Shown piece by piece: positions 7,136 through 15,438 of a DNA stretch of 42,803 nt (positions are counted from its first letter, which is position 1; each line of letters begins with the position of its first letter). The DNA is from Planctomycetaceae bacterium (lineage in GTDB: Bacteria > Planctomycetota > Planctomycetia > Pirellulales > Pirellulaceae). Location: contig DUDC01000026.1 in assembly GCA_012959465.1 (NCBI GenBank), positions 1 through 42,803 on the forward strand. Direction: 5' to 3'. Position numbers and translations under genes: made by a program. Below the pieces are notes generated by a model. The model was given only the letters and a program-made list of their open reading frames with translations, was not told where the DNA came from and searched no databases.

Positions 7136-8751
7136 TATTTCAATCCCGGGAAGAAGAAGCAGGCAGCCGAGACAAAACCGAAGATCGCGTGCGCGTACTC
7201 GGGAACCAACAACATGGCAACTGACGTGCAGAGCAGGGCAACGCCCTGCGCGTAAAACAGGCCTGAAAGTATGCCCCCCTTGATAATAAACGTCATTGCG
7301 CCAACGACGCCGATAATTGGGGAGAGCGTCAAGGTCTCGAGCTGCAGGTACCATTCGAGCGGGAACAGGGCGGCGATGCCGACGAGGCTTGCCAACCAGA
7401 CATGAGCGATCTGGCGTTCGACAAACGTGACCGGTCCCATCCGTCGTCGCAATAGCCAGAAAACTCCGCCCCAAGCCCAGAGGGCGAGCGTCCATAGTAC
7501 GACGTAGTGCCATCGTTGGGCCGTTCCGAGCCACTGCATACCATTGGTAAGCAAACAGACGCCTAGTAGAACCAGGCTGTGCCACATCCAGAGCAGTCCC
7601 CAATTTTCCAGGACGGTAGCATGGTGGGTTTCCCGAAAGGCGCGCGACAATACTTGAACCAGGCGACCACTGCGGACGGCCAGCGGCTCGTCCACCAGGT
7701 ATGCTTCCAGGTCATCTGCTAACATGGCAGCGGAGCGGTAGCGAAGATCCGACGGTTTTTGCAGGCAACGCAGCGCAATCATCTCGAGATCGCGGTCGGC
7801 ACGCGGGTTGACAATTCGGGGGCGAATTGGATCTTGCTCTCGTACCAACAGCAGAACATCGACGGGCGAGTCGGCTTGGAATGGCGGGCGGCCTGTGAGC
7901 ATGTAATAGAGAATTGCACCCAGCCCGTAGATGTCGCTGGCAGGTCCAATGGCGTTTCGGTTACCTGACGCCTGTTCGGGTGACATGTACGCCGGAGTGC
8001 CAATCACCGCGCCAGTGCGTGTGACATTTGCGTCATTGTCGCGTTTGGCGAGACCAAAATCGGTCACATACGGTTCACCGGCCTCGTCGAGCAAGATGTT
8101 CGATGGCTTTAAATCTCGATGGAGAACACCGCATTGGTGTGCGCAGTCGACGGCACGGGCGACCTTCGCCAGGATTTCAGCGGCGTCTCGCGCTGGCATC
8201 GGTTTCATGCGGATCCGTTCAGCGAGTGTCATCCCCGCGATGTAGCGAAGACTGAAATACGGAATTTCGCCGTGCTCTCCGACTTCATGAACGGCGACGA
8301 TATTGGGGTGGTCCAGTCGAGCGGCGGCCTCTGCCTCAGCTCGAAATCGTTCCCGCTCCGATTTCGTCGCGAACGTGCCACTCAGGATCATCTTGACGGC
8401 AACCTCTCGAGCGAGGCTCGTGTGCCGAGCCCGAAAAACGATCCCCATTCCCCCGCGACCGACTTCCTCCTCCAACACGTAGTCAGCAAACTCACAGGGA
8501 AGGTCGAAGCTCGATTCGAAGCTTGGTGCAGTGCTCGTTTTTTCATTCTCCAAAACTACCGACTCACTCCCGGCCACATCGGCAACCAGTACGGCTCCCC
8601 ATAGTTCGCCAAGGTCTGCCGCTAAATCTGGGTGCGAGCGTTGGATTTCATCGAGGTCGACATGTTCACCACGTTGCAGACGATCGGTAAGTTCGGCGAG
8701 CACGCTGGCAAGTCTAAGATCGTAGGCTTCGCTATCGTGAGGCTGGTTCAT
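7099..8751 (-). CDS. Membrane Ser/Thr protein kinase (Hanks type)
   Basis: This is a 550-residue receptor-like kinase. Residues 1-60 form the N-terminal region (ending DLAADLGELW) usual in planctomycete kinases. The kinase domain spans about 90-355: glycine loop GRGGMG at 98-103, lysine in VAVK at 120, catalytic HRDLKPSN from 211, DFG at 231-233, and GTPAYMSPEQ at 251-260. All catalytic residues are present, so it should be active. The C-terminal 170 residues hold about five to six membrane spans with short loops and no large external sensor domain. The stop of the ECF sigma gene lies seven bases before the ATG chosen here, suggesting translational coupling. An in-frame ATG 36 bases upstream lacks a ribosome site. 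It probably phosphorylates the sigma factor or a partner; this is inferred from linkage. Confidence 0.93.
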   Translation of the reverse strand: MNQPHDSEAYDLRLASVLAELTDRLQRGEHVDLDEIQRSHPDLAADLGELWGAVLVADVAGSESVVLENEKTSTAPSFESSFDLPCEFADYVLEEEVGRGGMGIVFRARHTSLAREVAVKMILSGTFATKSERERFRAEAEAAARLDHPNIVAVHEVGEHGEIPYFSLRYIAGMTLAERIRMKPMPARDAAEILAKVARAVDCAHQCGVLHRDLKPSNILLDEAGEPYVTDFGLAKRDNDANVTRTGAVIGTPAYMSPEQASGNRNAIGPASDIYGLGAILYYMLTGRPPFQADSPVDVLLLVREQDPIRPRIVNPRADRDLEMIALRCLQKPSDLRYRSAAMLADDLEAYLVDEPLAVRSGRLVQVLSRAFRETHHATVLENWGLLWMWHSLVLLGVCLLTNGMQWLGTAQRWHYVVLWTLALWAWGGVFWLLRRRMGPVTFVERQIAHVWLASLVGIAALFPLEWYLQLETLTLSPIIGVVGAMTFIIKGGILSGLFYAQGVALLCTSVAMLLVPEYAHAIFGFVSAACFFFPGLKYHRQRLRNVAKT

Positions 8752-8758
8752 CGGTCGG

Positions 8759-9397
8759 TTACGATCCGCTTTGCTCGAGCATTTCACGGAGACGGCGCAC
8801 CGCCCGGAGGTAACGCATGCTGGCGGCTGGTTCGCTCAAAGCCAGCGATTTGGCGGCCTCCTGATTGGAGAGATTCTCATAGTGACGCATGATGATCACC
8901 TCAGCATCTTGATCATTGAGTGAGGTGAGTGCCCCCTCGACGACTTGTACGAGCTCGCGCTGGGCGACACGAGCTGCGGGCGTCAGTTCGGGATCTTGGA
9001 TCTGAGCAACCAAATCGATTGTCGAGCGGTCCATACCGGTCGGGATGACGATCGGCTGTTCCTTATCCACGCTCCGCTTGGCGGATCCGCGGTGACGACG
9101 GTGCGCGTCGATGATCCGGTCCTTAGCGATATGTCGCAACCAGAGATGGAAAGCCAGTTGAGGGTGCTTGAGATATTCGGAGAGCCGACGACTCGCTTCG
9201 ACCAAGACGTCCTGCACGACGTCGCTCACATCGACGCGGCGGCGGATTTTTCGGTCTAGCCGCATTTGCACCAAACGGCGAAGTGAGTCGCGGTGACGGT
9301 CGAGCAATTGGTTGACGGCGGCGGAATCTCCCTCGCGAGCCCCCTCGAGTAGCTCTTTTGTTTTTTCAGTGTCCGGCCACATGCAAACCATTATCAT
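8759..9397 (-). CDS. ECF-type RNA polymerase sigma factor (kinase-linked)
   Basis: This 212-residue protein has an ECF layout of two regions joined by a linker. Region 2 runs about 25-100, with RRRVDVSDVVQDVLVEASRRL and FHLWLRHIAKDRIIDAHRRH. Region 4 runs about 155-208, with LNDQDAEVIIMRHYENLSNQEAAKSLA and an RRLREML tail. It is followed seven bases later by a membrane Ser/Thr kinase gene and no anti-sigma gene, the pattern described for planctomycete ECF factors thought to be controlled by phosphorylation. The start could be any of three Met codons (9397, 9391, 9382); none has a clear Shine-Dalgarno sequence. It is divergent from the second ECF gene at 9545. Confidence 0.93.
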   Translation of the reverse strand: MIMVCMWPDTEKTKELLEGAREGDSAAVNQLLDRHRDSLRRLVQMRLDRKIRRRVDVSDVVQDVLVEASRRLSEYLKHPQLAFHLWLRHIAKDRIIDAHRRHRGSAKRSVDKEQPIVIPTGMDRSTIDLVAQIQDPELTPAARVAQRELVQVVEGALTSLNDQDAEVIIMRHYENLSNQEAAKSLALSEPAASMRYLRAVRRLREMLEQSGS

Positions 9398-9544
9398 GTA
9401 AATGGTTAGGGCAACGCAAGTGGAAACAAAAATGTACCTGGCGATGCCGATTGTGCTAACAATAGGTGCATGTGTGGGGCTGTGGGCGGCAGTTTTTCTC
9501 TTGGGGAAGATCTTTCAATCACGCTGCTTCGTCTACTCTTACGG

Positions 9545-10114
9545 ATGGCAATCGTGAGCAAACCAGCGAGCAAATTGGACAGCGCGCCGGCCTGTGAACC
9601 TCAAACGCTTCAAGAAGCGTTTGAGCGTTATCAGCCGGAGTTGCTTGGTGCGCTGGTCTGTCTGGTGGGAAACTACGAGGATGCACGCGATGCCCTTCAA
9701 GAATCGTTCGTCAAATGCTGGAAGCATCAAGATCAAGTTGAGCACCTTCGCAACCTCAAAGCTTGGGTGTTTCGTATCGTGCTCAATACGGGTCGCGATA
9801 TCCGGCAGACTGCCTGGCGCAGGCGGCGCCGTGGTTTGGGCGAAACCGAAAACGAACTCCCCGGCTCCTCTGTTGACCCTTCCAGCGCCGTGCAACGGTC
9901 GGAAGAGATCGAACTGCTGCACGTGGCCATTGGCCAGTTGCGAGTTGAAGAACAGGAGGTATTTCTCCTGCGACAAAACGGTGACTTGACTTATGAGGAG
10001 ATCGGTGAACAGCTGAGCATACCAACCGGAACCGTGAAGACTCGAATGCGGATGGCGCTAAAACATCTCCGCGAACAGGTGCAGACGGATCCGCAGCAGG
10101 AGCAAACTGATTAA
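9545..10114 (+). CDS. ECF-type RNA polymerase sigma factor (linked to anti-sigma/macroglobulin-like protein)
   Basis: The 189-residue protein has region 2 at about 20-95 (FERYQPELLGALVCLVGNYE, DARDALQESFVKCWKH, LKAWVFRIVLNTGRD) and region 4 at about 130-182 (LRVEEQEVFLLRQNGDLTYE, EIGEQLSIPTGTVKTRM, ending LKHLREQV). That is the standard ECF form. The start at 9545 fits the usual length, but there is no good ribosome site, and a frame open from 9470 would add 25 residues. The large membrane protein gene begins 22 bases after its stop, so the two should be cotranscribed. By analogy with ECF/anti-sigma pairs, that partner should hold this factor at the membrane until a signal arrives. Confidence 0.92.
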   Translation: MAIVSKPASKLDSAPACEPQTLQEAFERYQPELLGALVCLVGNYEDARDALQESFVKCWKHQDQVEHLRNLKAWVFRIVLNTGRDIRQTAWRRRRRGLGETENELPGSSVDPSSAVQRSEEIELLHVAIGQLRVEEQEVFLLRQNGDLTYEEIGEQLSIPTGTVKTRMRMALKHLREQVQTDPQQEQTD

Positions 10115-10136
10115 GGTACGTACAGGATAGAAGGTC

Positions 10137-13100
10137 ATGGCCAACACGCCAGAATTTGAGCGAAACGACGAACTCGAACAGCAACTGTGGGAATTTGCCT
10201 ATGGATTGCTAAGCGAGGAGGAAGCCGATGCGATTCAGCGTCGTCTTGATGATGATCCCGAAGTGGCCGACCGTTGGACGATCGTCAAAGAGCAATTGGA
10301 CACACTCGCCGTCGCCACACGGTTCACGGGTCGTGGTGTCCGGTTGGAGATACCCGTTGGTGAGAATGGCACAGCGGAGGATGACCTACCAAAGGCAGAA
10401 GTACTCGTCGAGCGAAAGGATGCGGATCAGAATTCGGGAATGCGCGAGCGTGGCACGATAGGATTCACTTTACGTTCGACCGTTCATTGGCTGACGCCAT
10501 TGGCGTCGGCTGCAGTACTTTTGTTTGCCGTGTTGCGAGGTTCGCCGGCGATCGTGTTGCCCGTCGGCGACGAATCGCGTAGAGAGGTCGTCCTGTCGCC
10601 TGAGCCGCTAAAAGTGGTTGTTCCGCGGGTTGTCGACGCCGACACAGCACACTACGTCTCGTTCTATTCTCCTCAAAAACCGTTGCGTATTACCGTGGAG
10701 AGTGAATCTGGCGAGGTAATGTATGACGAAAGCTGGTTGGCGGACAAGGGAACATTCCAATTGCCAGAGGTCAAAGAAGGCAAGTCGCTGCTGTTGAAAG
10801 CCGAGTCCACAAATTGGGGCGTGAGGGCTCGCATTGCGGTCGACGAGGTAGAGAATCTACGGGGACCGTCAATGATCGAGGAGGGCATGGCCAACGAGAA
10901 TGCCCCAGAGGAAGATCTTGCATTGAATCGGTTGTTGGACGAATCCGTCGCCGTCGACGCGTTTCGATTGGCGTCACCGGAGAACGAAAACGCTGTCGCA
11001 TCTCGCCTTGACTCTAAACAGTCCGACCTTTCAAAGTTGAAGGTCGCGGTGACACGCGATCGTGTGGCTCCGGGAACGCAGGCGCAGTTGGCTTATCGAA
11101 TTGAAAACGAACCGCACACCGTCGAGGCCCTTGCCGTTCATCTGTCATGGGGTGATAAGACTCTGCCGCCATTCGAAGTAAAGTTGAGTAGAGAGGATGA
11201 AACGGACACGAGCTACCAAGGGATCCTCTCTTTCGAAGTTCCAGCTCAAGTTCTCGGCCCTGCCAGAGTGTTTGTATTGGGACAGAATTCGAGGGGCCGT
11301 GTGCTAGAAGCGACGGCGGCCATACCGGTCGAGCCGAATTTGGTCCGAACGGAGACTTGGGCCGATAGCGGCGTTGTCGTGCCGGGCCTTATGCAGCGAT
11401 TTCGAATCGAGACAGTCAATGGTTCCAAACATGGCGTTGCCACTCGTGGACATGTTATCGATCAATTGGGAAAGGAAATCGTCGCCTTCGCTACCGACAA
11501 CAATGGGCGGGGATATTTCGATTTTACCCCACAGTCGGGCGAGGTGTACCATCTGAAGTCCCAGGACGGTTACCTCCTTTCAGATGAACTTCAAGTTGCT
11601 GATAAGGGATTCGTAGCGCTGGCAGCTGACGAATTAAATTTCGTCCAGGTCGACTCCACGGTGCGACTCAATGTGGTCTCGACGAAACCCGCGGACATCG
11701 TGGTGTCGTTATTTGGTCGTAATGATGACGATCGTGTCGGTGTGTCGCATCAAGCCGCGCGGGTGAATGAAGGTGACAATCAACTTCAGTTGCCACTTCC
11801 CAAGTCGTTGACGAAGGTGCATCGCGTCGTCGGAGCATCGAAAGATGGAAACGTGAATTTTGATAAAACACTAACCGATCGCGACCTCGTCCCGCAGCAG
11901 TATGGTGGTGTTTTGGAGGACGGTCGAATGTTGTATCGACGTCGGGATCGTCTATCGGCTTCTGCTCAAAAACCGCCGCCGAAGAACATCGGAGGTTTCG
12001 GTGGCATGAGCGATTTTGTCTTACCCTCCGATTTGGAGGAGTCAGAGGTTCTCATCGAGGTTGATTCACTTTCGGCTCAAGTAATCATTGGCACATTCGC
12101 CACCGTTGTGGATTCTAACGATCGGACAGCAGCACCTCCCGTTGTCAGTCGGATCAACAATACGTGGATCGTAGCGTCGGCGCTGGCGTTGCTTGGATGG
12201 GCATTTTGTGTGGCGCTACTCCGGATGAGTAGGCCTCGTGTTTGGGGACCGACGATGGCGATGTGCGGAGTGGCACTAATCTCTGTCGTGCAAGATTTGG
12301 GTCAGCAAACCGTCCTTGTTGCTGTAATTGACTCGGACCATGACTCAATGGCTGTTGGGGACAATGGCGGGCCGCGTGGTGCAAAGTCAATTCTACCGAA
12401 CACGGATAAGCAGCTCGCCGAGTTAGAGCAGGGCAAATCAGACGCGGACGACACGATTAAGTTGTCGGAAGATGAGAATCGATCGAGTGCCGTATTGGAT
12501 GTGGATGAGGGGCTACCTGCGGTACGCGAGAACAAACTGGCAATGGCTGTTCAACCTCCCCCGCAGAAAAATGCCGTAGTCGATAATCCAGAATTCCCAG
12601 AGGTAACCAAGTCTCTGGGCGGTGGGTTAGGCGGTGGCGGTGGGTTTGGCAGCGGCACGGACGTGCCGGCCGTTGAGGTCAGCCGTTACTGGATGCGGTA
12701 TCTTCGACCAATCGGAGTGGGTCGGGTACTGCAGGAACAAGGGAATAGATTGCTGGATCTCGAGACTCGGCCGCTGGCGAGATTGTCGATAGGTGACCGG
12801 CTTAATACACCGCTTACCGTTCGCAATTACGACAGAAAAAACGCTCAAGAATTGGGCCTTGATCTCGAATTAGACCGGTCGGTTGTTGGTGGTATTGATA
12901 GCAAGATGATGCTTCTCAAAGCGAACGGTGTTGAGGAACGTCAAATGAAGCTTTGGGCTGTGGAAGCGGCGATAGGGGAACTGCACCTCACTTTGCATTC
13001 GCCGGCGGGTCGCAATGTTTGGTTTGGCACCGTTGAAGTGGTGGATCCGCGACCTCCCGTGACGAAATGGATAGGTGGCATTGATGTGGCGGACCTTCAG

Positions 13101-14576
13101 CTGGCAACCGAACAGTCCGTTCCGACTCGGGGAGTCCTATGGTGCTACCCGTCCAAAGCAGCGGAAATCGAAGCCGTTTCGTCGTCGCTTCGTGAACAAC
13201 CCGTCGTTACGTGGGATCAGTTGGCAACATTGATTTCCAGCCAGTCATTGCATTTGCGTTGGTTGGAAGACGCGGAGGTGGCTGATGTCGATGCGATTCT
13301 CGCCGCCAAGGAGACCTTGCGAGAATGGTTGGCGCGAGCTGCACTGCCGATCTGGCAAGCGGCACTCCCCGATCTAGAACGTGCCAGCGAACACACCCGT
13401 ATTGTCGTCGACTCGGCGATGGCCGCGGCGTTGCGCGATGCCAAAGTCGTGGCGAATGTCGACCAGGTCACGTATTCGGACTGGCAAAAGAAGCTGGATC
13501 GAGACTCGCTGTTTCAGAATGCGCAGGGCGATCCCCAGGATGTTTCGGCGCGTGCGTATGCGATTTGGCAATGGAGCGATTTATTCGACGAACCAACGAA
13601 GCTGATCGCTCGGCAGAAGATCAGTGAATGGGCGGTCGATCTTCAGTCCGCTTACTTGGCTTCGCTCGCTAGCTTGATGACCGACCAGTCAGACGACCAA
13701 CTGCAGGAACTCATTTTGCAGGGGCAATTGGAGAGTGGTGAGATTGCTGCTTTACATCCCACGGCCTCTGGAAGCGATGGACGTTCGCGGTCTATTGAAG
13801 CAACAGCCCTGGCGGCGCTGGCATTGTACAAATTAGATCGGCAGCATGAGTGCGATCGAGCGCTGAACTGGTTGCGCACTCAGCGCCAGGACCATCGTTT
13901 TGGATCTGCCCACGCGACGTACTTGGTATTTCTGGCGTTGAGTCAGGACGGTCAAAACACTCGTGTTGACCAACAAAAGATGCAACTCGTTTCTGATTTC
14001 CGTTTTGCCAACGATATATCTACTTTTACGTGTGACGCACCGACGGGCGATGGAAATCAGCCGATCGGCATCGCATTTATGATTCCGAGAAGCGACCAGT
14101 GCCAAGGTGTGCGGTTTCGTTTTCCGCAGCAGCCATCCGTGCCGATGGAGTTACGTCTCTGGAGGTTCGTCGATGGTCCGCTCAGTACGGACGATGCATT
14201 GAGTATCGAGGTTCGGCCGGCCCGGCCACGAATTGATAGGGATACACAGTTGGTTGTTTCAGTTACCGCCGCCAATAGTGCGCAGGAGGATGCGGAACGC
14301 GTTTTGGTGACGGTGCCGTTGCCGGCGGGTTTTGAGGTAGCTGATCAAGGACTTGTCGAGCAACAAGAGGAAGGCAAGTTCGATGGTTATTCGATTGACC
14401 CATTGCATGTGCTGTTTTTCTGGGAGAAAATCCCCGCTGAGAGCAAGGTGGAGTGCCAGCTGCAATTGAATGCTGCTGCAACGGGAAAGATGAACGCTGT
14501 CGCACCATCGCTGCATCGACTTGCCGATCCCGAGCGTCGGGCATGGGACAAGTCCTGGACGGTTGTGGTGGAGTAG
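10137..14576 (+). CDS. Giant membrane protein: anti-sigma-like N-terminus fused to alpha-2-macroglobulin-like external region
   Basis: The product has 1479 residues. Residues 10-60 (LEQQLWEFAYGLLSEEEADA, LDDDPEVADRW) resemble the short helical anti-sigma domain that binds ECF factors; there are no zinc-ligand HxxxCxxC residues. A first membrane span lies near 117-138. Residues 140-670 form a chain of beta-sandwich-like segments (for example LKVAVTRDRVAPGTQAQLAY at 301). Two more spans lie at about 676-696 and 704-722, putting the C-terminal half outside. A glycine-rich linker (GGGLGGGGGFGSG, about 828-840) precedes about 600 residues. Within these, 1217-1270 (SIEATALAALALYKLDR, ALNWLRTQRQDHRFGSAHAT) look like a thioester-domain alpha-toroid, and 1385-1410 (VLVTVPLPAGFEV) like the macroglobulin receptor-binding domain. 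The thioester motif CGEQ is absent. I infer an extracytoplasmic sensor that controls the ECF factor just upstream. Confidence 0.8.
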   Translation: MANTPEFERNDELEQQLWEFAYGLLSEEEADAIQRRLDDDPEVADRWTIVKEQLDTLAVATRFTGRGVRLEIPVGENGTAEDDLPKAEVLVERKDADQNSGMRERGTIGFTLRSTVHWLTPLASAAVLLFAVLRGSPAIVLPVGDESRREVVLSPEPLKVVVPRVVDADTAHYVSFYSPQKPLRITVESESGEVMYDESWLADKGTFQLPEVKEGKSLLLKAESTNWGVRARIAVDEVENLRGPSMIEEGMANENAPEEDLALNRLLDESVAVDAFRLASPENENAVASRLDSKQSDLSKLKVAVTRDRVAPGTQAQLAYRIENEPHTVEALAVHLSWGDKTLPPFEVKLSREDETDTSYQGILSFEVPAQVLGPARVFVLGQNSRGRVLEATAAIPVEPNLVRTETWADSGVVVPGLMQRFRIETVNGSKHGVATRGHVIDQLGKEIVAFATDNNGRGYFDFTPQSGEVYHLKSQDGYLLSDELQVADKGFVALAADELNFVQVDSTVRLNVVSTKPADIVVSLFGRNDDDRVGVSHQAARVNEGDNQLQLPLPKSLTKVHRVVGASKDGNVNFDKTLTDRDLVPQQYGGVLEDGRMLYRRRDRLSASAQKPPPKNIGGFGGMSDFVLPSDLEESEVLIEVDSLSAQVIIGTFATVVDSNDRTAAPPVVSRINNTWIVASALALLGWAFCVALLRMSRPRVWGPTMAMCGVALISVVQDLGQQTVLVAVIDSDHDSMAVGDNGGPRGAKSILPNTDKQLAELEQGKSDADDTIKLSEDENRSSAVLDVDEGLPAVRENKLAMAVQPPPQKNAVVDNPEFPEVTKSLGGGLGGGGGFGSGTDVPAVEVSRYWMRYLRPIGVGRVLQEQGNRLLDLETRPLARLSIGDRLNTPLTVRNYDRKNAQELGLDLELDRSVVGGIDSKMMLLKANGVEERQMKLWAVEAAIGELHLTLHSPAGRNVWFGTVEVVDPRPPVTKWIGGIDVADLQLATEQSVPTRGVLWCYPSKAAEIEAVSSSLREQPVVTWDQLATLISSQSLHLRWLEDAEVADVDAILAAKETLREWLARAALPIWQAALPDLERASEHTRIVVDSAMAAALRDAKVVANVDQVTYSDWQKKLDRDSLFQNAQGDPQDVSARAYAIWQWSDLFDEPTKLIARQKISEWAVDLQSAYLASLASLMTDQSDDQLQELILQGQLESGEIAALHPTASGSDGRSRSIEATALAALALYKLDRQHECDRALNWLRTQRQDHRFGSAHATYLVFLALSQDGQNTRVDQQKMQLVSDFRFANDISTFTCDAPTGDGNQPIGIAFMIPRSDQCQGVRFRFPQQPSVPMELRLWRFVDGPLSTDDALSIEVRPARPRIDRDTQLVVSVTAANSAQEDAERVLVTVPLPAGFEVADQGLVEQQEEGKFDGYSIDPLHVLFFWEKIPAESKVECQLQLNAAATGKMNAVAPSLHRLADPERRAWDKSWTVVVE

Positions 14577-14580
14577 ATGC

Positions 14581-15315
14581 ATGGAAGAGATCGCGAAGTT
14601 GGTCTCCCATTCTAATCGAGTGGTCGCATTCACGGGTGCGGGAATAAGCACCGAGAGTGGCATCCCCGATTTTCGATCGCCGGGCGGTGTCTGGGCAACC
14701 AACACTCCTGTGATGTTCGACGATTTTGTCGCTGACCCAGCGGCCCGGTACGAATATTGGCGGCAAAAGGCGATAACGCATCACGAGTTTGTTGGCAGCG
14801 AACCAAACGCAGGACACCGCGTGTTGGCTCGTTGGGAACAGGCCGGTCTCGTTCGCGGTGTGATCACCCAGAATATCGATGGCCTGCATCAGATTGCCGG
14901 CAGTCAATCGGTTATCGAGTTACACGGCACGGCCCGCGAAATCGGTTGTCTCGGATGTGGGGAACGATTTCCCGCCGAGCGTTGGGTCTCGTATTTCGAA
15001 GATCACGATGCCGTGCCGGACTGCCCCGACTGTGGGGGGTTGTTGAAACACGCGACGATCTCGTTTGGACAATCCCTCGACCAGAGCGTATTGGAGACAG
15101 CCGTCCAATGGTGCCGCGAGGCGGATCTAATGATCGCGGTGGGGTCGTCACTTGTTGTCGAACCGGCGGCAAGCTTGCCACGTATCGCGCAGGAATCGGG
15201 CGCGGCACTTGTTATTGTCAATCGAGACGACACTCCGCTGGACCGTTTTGCCGACGTTCGAGTCTACGAGTCGATTGGCACCGTGCTTACTGCAACTGAC
15301 GGACTATTGAGGTAG
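14581..15315 (+). CDS. Sirtuin (Sir2 family NAD-dependent protein deacylase)
   Basis: This 244-residue enzyme removes acyl groups from lysines, consuming NAD. The Rossmann core shows GAGIS at 19-23, PDFRS at 29-33, TQNID at 96-100 and the catalytic His115 in ELHGT. The zinc ribbon is complete, with Cys123, Cys126, Cys148 and Cys151. GSSL (near 188) and the nucleotide-binding NRDD (near 224) follow. The size and motifs fit bacterial CobB-like proteins. I chose the ATG at 14581: it lies four bases after the stop of the giant membrane protein, and GGTGGAG sits about nine bases upstream. A frame open from 14521 would overlap that gene. Near-contact spacing implies cotranscription with the sigma/anti-sigma genes, which is unusual company for a sirtuin. 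Confidence 0.95.
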   Translation: MEEIAKLVSHSNRVVAFTGAGISTESGIPDFRSPGGVWATNTPVMFDDFVADPAARYEYWRQKAITHHEFVGSEPNAGHRVLARWEQAGLVRGVITQNIDGLHQIAGSQSVIELHGTAREIGCLGCGERFPAERWVSYFEDHDAVPDCPDCGGLLKHATISFGQSLDQSVLETAVQWCREADLMIAVGSSLVVEPAASLPRIAQESGAALVIVNRDDTPLDRFADVRVYESIGTVLTATDGLLR

Positions 15316-15438
15316 GCGGGTTGTCAGTCCGTCCGGGGTTGCATCGCACGCCAGGGATTTTACTCGCGTTCGTTGAACGCGTATGATCTCGGCAATGTCG
15401 CAAGATCGCCAGAAGCATCCCTGAGCAAGGACTATGCC

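Noticed and set aside
12601..12660. Glycine-rich stretch as a possible frameshift or misassembly in the giant protein
   Set aside because: The frame is continuous and coding on both sides; glycine-rich linkers are plausible in such proteins, and one also occurs in the large protein at the right edge.
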